Source of the DNA: Nereocystis luetkeana
Lineage: Eukaryota > Sar > Phaeophyceae > Laminariales > Laminariaceae
Direction of reading: 5' to 3'
DNA length: 64,000 nt
Assembly: GCA_031213475.1 (NCBI GenBank)
Contig: JARUPZ010000002.1
Coordinates: 16,022,738 to 16,086,737, forward strand
In this document: piece by piece, positions 61,801 to 64,000 of the stretch
How positions within the stretch are numbered: position 1 is the first letter of the stretch
Layout: each line of letters opens with the position of its first letter
Translations under genes and position numbers: made by a program
The notes under the pieces: generated by a model
Told to the model about the DNA's origin: nothing
The model's input: only the letters and a program-made list of their open reading frames with translations
Database searches by the model: none

Positions 61801-63616
61801 CGGGTCGGGTCGGGTCGGGTCGGGTTGGGTCGAGTATGGGTGAGCCCGACCCGGTCCGTGAGGGTTTCAAAATCTCTCGACCCGACCCGACCCGACCCGA
61901 CCCGTGAGATTTCGAAAAGTTCCAGACCCAACCCGCGCGACGGGTCATGAATGACCCGTGAAGAGCCCTGATTTTCAGAGTACAGCTGGCTCGTATTATT
62001 TCGAGCGAAGCGAGGGGCTGTGGGTGGGTTACACGGCGGCCTGTTTTGTAGCAGGTATAGGGGATTAGGGCATGCCTTACTCTTTGTGAGCTGGGCGATG
62101 AAGCCGGAGATCCGCCGTCGGTCCCGTCCGTCCGTCCGTCCGTCCGTCCGTCCGACCGAAACATCTCCACGTTTCTGTTGTTTCTTGTTTTTCCTTTCTT
62201 CAATTCCTATGCCTTCCACCAGAGCGCTCTCCCGCAGTTTGACGACAGTTTGTTCACAAACCCTTACCAGCGCAAGCGAGTGCGTAGCGAGAGCTATTAA
62301 TAGCGTATATTTTATGAATCGGTAGGGTTGCAATGTGTTTTCTCTCGTCGAGGTCTCGCCGTAGGTAACAAAGTTGTGTGTATACTTACGTACCGTACGT
62401 AGAATAGCAGCGATCGCGTTTTCATGCGCACCGATATTCGTAGCAGCGATCATGTTTTCATGCGCTCTAAATATTGACCGGGGTTTTATTTTTCGCCACC
62501 CCGGTATACCCTCGTCGTAAATAGAGATTTCCACCTTTTGCGAGGCGTTTTGCCAAATATACAGGCACCGGCGCCAGGACTGCTGATGAGGCTTTTTTTT
62601 AGTGTGTTAAGTACGACGTGTGTGCGGCGCGGTCCCTGTTTTTTTCTGCCATGTTTTTTTTTGTCATCCAGCGAAGGTTGTTGAAGTTATAAGGCAGTCA
62701 AGAACCCGTGTTTTGCAATTTTTGTTTTTTACCCTGCTATAAGTGGAGTTTCTGTGTGCCGCCTTTCTGTATAACATGTTTGAATACTACGAGGGACCAT
62801 AGTAAATAGGACCATATATTGTTGGTAAAAATAGGTAAATATATAGTTTTTTGTGTGTACCGTAGGTCCTATTTACTATGGTCCCCGTATTAGTAATCAG
62901 AACCAGTTTATGGTGCGTATACACACGATGGGATGCCTGGTGTTTCGTTTCCATCGCGGGTTCTGATAGCTATATGCCCCCTCTCCCCCGGTAATATGGT
63001 GCGCGTTTTTTTACTGGTACCCCTCCCTCGCATCCGCCAGTCTCTTGAGGGTCCCGAATGCACTAAATCTTCGTTCTCGGCCGTCAAAATGGCAAGGAAG
63101 TGGCGACTTTGCCTGTTGCAGTTCGTGAGCGCCGATACCCCCCAGCCGAACTGTTGGAGGTGTCTCTATTGTCTCTTCGGTGTCCCGTCTCGAAGGGGAT
63201 GCATGGTCAAGGGTCAAAGTACTAAGGCAAGCAAATCAATGAGTACGCCCGCCCCCCGCCCCTGGGTCCCATTCCGACGTAACGCCTCATCTAATAGCAA
63301 CTCGAGCCGCCGCTCCGTTCTTCCGCCCTCTTATGTGGTTCCCCCTTCCCTCCTCCCGACGTGAACGCCCCATCCAATATAGAGCCCAAAGACGATGCTC
63401 CTCCGTTCCTCCGCCCCACCTGCTTTTTCCTTTGCTGCGTCCCAGATTATCTCCGCTGTACTCGACGACCGCACAAAGGCGAAAATTTCGTTCTTGACGA
63501 GGAAGGAGGCCCCCGCGAGGTTGGCGAGGCACGTTGACCCTTCCTACCTGCCGTCGTCGCTGCCGGGGGGGCTCGACCCTTTCCGCTACAGCAACAAGGC
63601 GTACCTCTTGATTTGA
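53887..63616 (+). CDS. SEC14-like CRAL-TRIO lipid-transfer protein (5' end open)
   Basis: Binds and exchanges phosphoinositide or other hydrophobic ligands between membranes. Exons: 53887-54389, 56268-56385, 57945-58055, 61516-61740, 63446-63616 (TGA); all joins keep frame (375 aa). The first listed exon follows an AG acceptor, so at least one upstream exon exists (candidate 44571-44882). Order: basic/Gln-rich region, CRAL-TRIO N-terminal helices (VDAKARLVEELRKKLEQHPE, HELDDNMLLRYLEMAFWTME, DSVRWREEVGPHL), then the lipid-binding lobe (GKLYVRGHDRQGRPIIHYSP, LKLLFYTLERARTMLPRGQN, FAVIVNCEGFGPSKTPPL, HYPMRLGYVVMVNTGGPIAL, IISAVLDDRTKAKISFLT) and a short C-terminus (LPGGLDPFRYSNKAYLLI). Introns carry MITEs, a 474-bp tandem array and a hAT-like element. 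Confidence 0.9.
54933..55027. mobile_element. MITE-like hairpin, family 2
   Basis: CGGGGGACCACAGTAAATAG and, at the right, GTCCTGTTTACTATGGCCCC. Confidence 0.8.
55114..55212. mobile_element. MITE-like hairpin, family 2
   Basis: CGGGGGACCATATTAAATAG ... TTGGTCCTATTTACTATGGC plus CCCCCG. Confidence 0.85.
55274..55372. mobile_element. MITE-like hairpin, family 1
   Basis: TTAACCCCTTTTAGGGCCGC ... GTGCGGCACTAAAAGGGTTAA with the GGGGACAA / TTTGTCCCC core. Confidence 0.8.
55369..55475. mobile_element. MITE-like hairpin, family 1, abutting the previous one
   Basis: TTAACCCCTTTAGAACTCCA ... CTGCAGTCCTAAAAGGGTTAA. It shares the TTAA with the preceding copy, as expected if TTAA is the target, and has a short internal duplication of TTGTCCCC. 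Confidence 0.8.
55530..55631. mobile_element. MITE-like hairpin, family 1 (diverged)
   Basis: TAACCCTATTAGGACTGCGG ... GGTTCGTCCCTGAAACGGGA ... GGTCCGAAAAGGTTTA. Confidence 0.65.
55705..55803. mobile_element. MITE-like hairpin, family 2
   Basis: ATTACGGGGGGCCATAGTAA ... TTTAATTTGGTCCCCCGTAAT; the terminal ATTAC/GTAAT extends the inverted repeat. Confidence 0.85.
57600..57800 (+). repeat. G-rich stretch with the GGCCGTAGTCGTATGACCAT repeat
   Basis: Two copies of ATGCATGGCCGTAGT near TACTCGAT, with GT and poly-G runs. A partial copy is at 58560-58620 and includes GGAGAGATGTACTCGAT as here. It lies in a SEC14 intron. Confidence 0.7.
58195..58350. repeat. Diverged tandem repeat, about 75 bp x 2
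   Basis: GTCA(G)(T/G)CAAGCGGTCAAAG ... AAGGCC ... TTTCGGCCT recurs three times in decayed form (58205, 58273, 58335). Confidence 0.6.
58776..58831 (+). repeat. AAC microsatellite
   Basis: About 16 consecutive AAC units. It resembles the AAC tail of the LINE-like family, but no element sequence is recognised before it. Confidence 0.9.
59195..60610. repeat. 474-bp tandem array, about 3 copies
   Basis: GGCGGCCTACGCCGCCCGCT occurs near 59207, 59680 and 60154. The segment AAACCGGCGACTTGATAATG (about 59318, 59792, 60266) and the frames across it repeat with 474-bp spacing. Copies 1 and 2 differ at few positions; copy 3 is more changed and ends near 60610. The repeated 60-139-aa frames are by-products. 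It lies in a SEC14 intron (58056-61515). Confidence 0.93.
61762..61970. mobile_element. Short hAT-like element with GACCC array
   Basis: CAGGGCTTGGTTAACGAGTC at the left and GACCCGTGAAGAGCCCTG at the right, with GGGTCGGGTC and GACCCGACCC arrays in opposite orientation inside. It is a miniature relative of 1667-3085. No matching 8-bp flank is seen. It lies 21 bp after a SEC14 exon. Confidence 0.65.
62791..62887. mobile_element. MITE-like hairpin, family 2 (in SEC14 intron)
   Basis: GAGGGACCATAGTAAATAGG ... AGGTCCTATTTACTATGGTC plus CCC. Confidence 0.85.
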
Positions 63617-64000
63617 CTCCCGAACACGGAGAGAAAAGAACACTGCGGTTGTTTTTTTGTACAGGAGACTTGGAATCTCGTTGTTTATTTTTGAGGCCTC
63701 GATCGCGACCCTTTTACGCTACAGTATATGTGTGGTAACAACAGGGCTTATTTTTTGCCTCTTGGTTTTCGACCGCCGGAAGCAGCAGTATCATCACAGC
63801 AGTAGTAAGAGTTAAATTGTTTTTAGATTCTTGTTTTTGGTCGTTTGCGTGTTTGCGTGCGTGCGCGTGCGAGTCGCGGAATCTTAGCTCTCGTGTGTTC
63901 TTTAGCTCGCAGAATCCTGTTTCATGTGTGCGGCTCCAGGATTCGTGTCTCGTGTGCCCTTCACGGAATGTTATTTCGTGTGCCGCTCACGGAATATCAT
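63617..64000. other. SEC14 3' flank with degenerate tandem repeat
   Basis: Presumed 3' UTR. From about 63870 to the end a roughly 34-bp unit repeats loosely (CGCAGAATCCTG..., CTCCAGGATTC..., TCACGGAATGTT..., TCACGGAATATC), each followed by TCGTGTG or similar. Confidence 0.55.

Noticed and set aside
1..64000. CRISPR array, prokaryotic operon or integrated viral genome
   Set aside because: No regularly spaced short direct repeats with unique spacers, no tight co-directional gene runs, and no capsid, packaging or polymerase frames beyond the retroelement remains listed.

Overview
The window is nuclear DNA of an intron-rich eukaryote. No operons, Shine-Dalgarno sites, rRNA genes or CRISPR arrays are visible. 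Genes are split into short exons (about 30 to 520 nt) by introns of about 0.3 to 9 kb, with GT-AG borders and at least one likely GC-AG border. The protein families (HAT1, a tubulin glycylase-type TTLL, a plant/algal Deg9/10-type protease, a TPR O-GlcNAc transferase, a SEC14 protein) together with roughly 50% GC and the repeat load suggest a flagellate-bearing stramenopile, most likely a brown alga. This is inference, not proof.

Layout: (1) 1-109 (-), start of an unidentified gene, divergent from HAT1. (2) 379-7643 (+), HAT1, histone acetyltransferase type B; all eight exons keep frame and give 474 aa. A 1.4-kb hAT-like element with an 8-bp target duplication sits in its intron 2. (3) 9244-11748 (-), a small helix-hairpin-helix/BAF-like protein, 5' exon not found. 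(4) About 11.8-17.3 kb, intergenic repeats. (5) 17377-24776 (+), a TTLL3/8-like tubulin ligase with a decayed Ty1/copia element in one intron. (6) 27227-33996 (-), Deg9/10-like serine protease, complete nine-exon model, 750 aa. (7) 36086-44417 (-), TPR + GT41 O-GlcNAc transferase-like protein, about 1050 aa with one short stretch unresolved. (8) 44.9-53.8 kb, a nest of non-LTR retrotransposons, hairpin MITEs and two TIR elements. (9) 53887-63616 (+), SEC14/CRAL-TRIO lipid-transfer protein; its first exon may be the membrane-anchor exon at 44571-44882, which would make it head-to-head with the OGT gene.

The genes do not form a pathway; they are unrelated housekeeping, chromatin, cilium, proteostasis, signalling and lipid-transfer functions. 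The unusual content is in the repeats: two families of about 95-bp hairpins, hAT-like elements filled with tandem arrays, two LINE families with different 3' tails (one showing filled and empty sites within this window), a zinc-finger TIR transposon, a 474-bp tandem array and an over-represented TACCAGGTA/TACCTGGTA motif.
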